DNA of 5,273 nucleotides from contig DYDN01000058.1 of assembly GCA_020717885.1 (NCBI GenBank), positions 1-5,273 of the forward strand, written 5' to 3'. The notes under the pieces are model-generated. The model saw only the letters and a list, made by a program, of their open reading frames with translations. It had not been told where the DNA came from and made no database searches. Position numbers and translations under genes: made by a program. Shown piece after piece: positions 5,210 through 5,273 of this stretch (within the stretch, counting starts at the first letter, position 1; the number at the start of each line of letters is the position of its first letter). Origin of the DNA: Candidatus Forterrea sp. (GTDB lineage: Archaea > Iainarchaeota > Iainarchaeia > Iainarchaeales > JAAZKV01).

Positions 5210-5273
5210 GTGCCCACTATGTTGCTGTGTTGCATTATTCTGTTTGTTGTGGGTTTTGTTTTTTCATTGTTTG
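5210..5273 (+). CDS. Start of a membrane or secreted protein, cut by the window end
   Basis: From the GTG at 5210 the plus strand is open to the last base. It encodes a very hydrophobic N-terminus: MPTMLLCCIILF followed by VVGFVFSLF, 21 residues in all, which reads as a transmembrane helix or an uncleaved signal anchor. An AGGGGAT site five bases upstream and a TATA-like box at 5166-5176 are correctly spaced for this start; an in-frame ATG at 5219 is the alternative. The gene is divergent from purF. No function can be given because only the anchor is visible. T- and G-rich sequence can give a hydrophobic frame by chance, so the two upstream signals carry most of the weight. Confidence 0.5.
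   Translation, partial: MPTMLLCCIILFVVGFVFSLF

Noticed and set aside
5173..5273. Open minus-strand frame before purF, ending at a TAA at 5175-5173, which could be the tail of an upstream gene or a 20-residue leader peptide (ATG at 5235)
   Set aside because: The translation is Asn/Thr-rich and unlike a protein, it has no clear ribosome-binding site of its own, and it lies opposite a better supported plus-strand start with promoter and ribosome-binding signals.

Overview
The window looks like archaeal DNA, most plausibly from a small-genome, fermentative lineage of the DPANN type. This is inferred from gene content and signals, not from a marker gene. Support comes from an acetyl-CoA synthetase (ADP-forming) with alpha and beta parts fused, A/T-rich TATA-like boxes about 25 bases before several starts, Shine-Dalgarno sequences of the form AGGTGAT before other genes, lysine-rich AT-leaning coding sequence, a half-size six-helix MFS protein of a kind I associate with candidate-phylum and DPANN genomes, and compact spacing.

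Layout, left to right. Bases 1-88 hold GC-rich palindromic DNA with two strong hairpins and no gene. The second hairpin supplies the stop codon of a minus-strand alpha/beta hydrolase (85-585), which lacks the C-terminal third carrying the catalytic Asp and His. A short intergenic stretch with a TATA-like box separates it from a divergent 51-residue protein gene (663-818, plus). This gene converges on a minus-strand six-helix MFS half-transporter (854-1459). A 120-base intergenic region then drives MFS leftward and the fused ADP-forming acetyl-CoA synthetase rightward (acd, 1580-3670), the latter probably as a leaderless mRNA. acd converges, with only 29 bases between stops, on purF (3700-5166, minus), a glutamine PRPP amidotransferase of the iron-sulfur type. 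At the right edge, divergent from purF, a probable membrane or secreted protein begins at 5210 and runs out of the window.

The genes do not form one operon; neighbours alternate in divergent and convergent pairs. acd points to ATP production from acetyl-CoA by substrate-level phosphorylation. purF points to de novo purine synthesis, or at least its first step. The MFS protein and the hydrolase have unknown substrates.

I see no defence system, CRISPR array, integrase, transposase gene or RNA gene, and no convincing new multi-gene system. The points most worth a second look are the hydrolase cut off by a palindromic element, the 51-residue protein, the run-off membrane gene, and the basic protein tails whose codons place U-tracts on the opposite strand at both convergent junctions.
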